Part shown: positions 63,480 to 64,000 of the stretch, one piece after another | How positions within the stretch are numbered: position 1 is the first letter of the stretch | How the letters are laid out: each line of letters begins with the position of its first letter | NCBI GenBank assembly: GCA_964595205.1 | Contig: CAZQOQ010000035.1 | Location: forward strand, 1 to 64,000 | DNA: 64,000 nt | Source of the DNA: JADKIH01 sp964595205 | GTDB lineage: Bacteria; Bacteroidota; Bacteroidia; AKYH767-A; 2013-40CM-41-45 | Reading direction: 5' to 3' | The notes under the pieces: model-generated | What the model saw: only the letters and a program-made list of their open reading frames with translations | The model's database searches: none | Told to the model about the DNA's origin: nothing | Translations under genes and position numbers: made by a program

Positions 63480-63504
63480 TGTTTTGATGTTTTGATGTTT
63501 TGAT
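63473..63504. repeat. 8-bp tandem repeat (GTTTTGAT) starting at the DUF4294 stop codon
   Basis: Four perfect units follow one another, and a degraded tail (GTTTGTTGTTTGAT) continues. The TGA stop of the DUF4294 gene is part of the first unit. Confidence 0.8.
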
Positions 63505-63578
63505 GTTTGTTGTTTGATTTCAAATAAACTACAAATACAAATAAATCTTTGCGGGCTTTGCGCCTCTGTGCGAAAAAA

Positions 63579-64000
63579 TCATTTAAATTTTTCAATAACC
63601 ACCTCCAGAAACTCATTTGCAATTTTATTATTCGTTGCTACAATCTCCGTTCCGAATACAAAATTATTTCCGCCGGTAAAATCGGTCACTACTCCTCCGG
63701 CTTCTTTCACGATCAAAGCGCCTCCTGCAACATCCCAGGAATTCAAACCATATTCATAAAAACCGTCGAATCGGCCGCACGCCACGTAGGCAAGATCCGC
63801 CGCCGCAGAACCAAGTCTCCGGAGGCCGTGAGTGTTATGCATGCAGTAATCGAAGATCTCCATATAGGGTTTCATGCGCTCATAATTATGATATGGAAAG
63901 CCCGTGGCCATGAGAGATTCTGAAAGCGCCGGCGTTTCGGAAACACGGATCCTTTCTCCATTCATATACGCACCGCCATCCTTCCAGCCGTAGAAACATT
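63579..64000 (-). CDS. Inositol monophosphatase family protein (5' partial)
   Basis: The C-terminal part of an inositol monophosphatase-type phosphatase, open to the window edge (GAYMNGERIRVS). It has LRRLGSAAADLAYVACGRFDGFYE and the signature WDVAGGALIVKEAGGVVTDF, in which Asp of WDVA binds the catalytic magnesium. Roughly 140 residues are visible of an expected 260-270. It dephosphorylates inositol phosphate or a related sugar phosphate such as PAP. Confidence 0.92.
   Translation of the reverse strand, partial: CFYGWKDGGAYMNGERIRVSETPALSESLMATGFPYHNYERMKPYMEIFDYCMHNTHGLRRLGSAAADLAYVACGRFDGFYEYGLNSWDVAGGALIVKEAGGVVTDFTGGNNFVFGTEIVATNNKIANEFLEVVIEKFK

Overview
The window is a chromosomal segment of a bacterium of the phylum Bacteroidota. 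The evidence is two very large or mid-sized secreted proteins with type IX secretion (T9SS) C-terminal sorting domains, several protein families largely confined to Bacteroidota (DUF5916, DUF4294, TapB-like, GxxExxY, DUF3987/DUF6371 element genes), poor Shine-Dalgarno sites, and -7 promoter boxes of the TAnnTTTG type in front of a tRNA gene and sucC.

Layout. 1-11.5 kb: a gene end, a repeat-rich spacer with a nested hairpin and a decayed gene, a 1637-residue T9SS protein, a DCC-family protein, a TMTC-like membrane/TPR protein, a POT peptide transporter, and a frameshifted GxxExxY gene bracketed by near-identical hairpins. 11.5-13 kb: an SDR oxidoreductase and an ORF6N protein.

13.08-41.91 kb: an integrated genomic island of about 28.8 kb that is visibly more AT-rich than its flanks. 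It sits at the 3' end of mnmE and is bounded by an 18-bp direct repeat (16/18 identical; both copies read F-C-I-G-K-stop on the minus strand). A tyrosine recombinase and a zinc-finger/HTH protein lie at the mnmE end. Cargo, left to right: an AbiV-like gene followed by two HNH genes; three secreted proteins; a third HNH paralogue; a KilA-N-like gene; a replication/control module (HTH, DUF3987, DUF6371); a six-gene type I restriction-modification operon with three extra genes (an unknown helical protein, a DUF262/HNH GmrSD-like protein, a PD-(D/E)XK-like protein); a T9SS protein; and a retron operon (phosphoribosyltransferase-like protein, small winged-helix protein, structured non-coding RNA region, retron-type reverse transcriptase). 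The island therefore looks like a mobile defence island. I see no relaxase, conjugation or phage structural genes.

41.9-64 kb: ordinary chromosome. mnmE, a frameshifted small secreted protein, sucD, an M16 double peptidase, fabG, an S9 peptidase, two tRNA-Leu genes (GAG and CAG), small hypothetical genes, an acyltransferase, mgtE, a DUF5916 protein, a TapB-like protein, a DinB-like protein, sucC, an arginase/agmatinase-family gene, a biotin carboxylase, a DUF4294 protein and the 3' part of an inositol monophosphatase gene. sucC and sucD encode the two subunits of succinyl-CoA ligase but are 14 kb apart. Intergenic spacers here carry many AT-rich tandem and inverted repeats, two of which start inside the stop codon of the preceding gene.

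The strongest candidates for something new are the retron operon with its candidate msr-msd region, the type I R-M operon with nested accessory nucleases, and the AbiV-HNH-HNH operon, all on one mnmE-integrated island.
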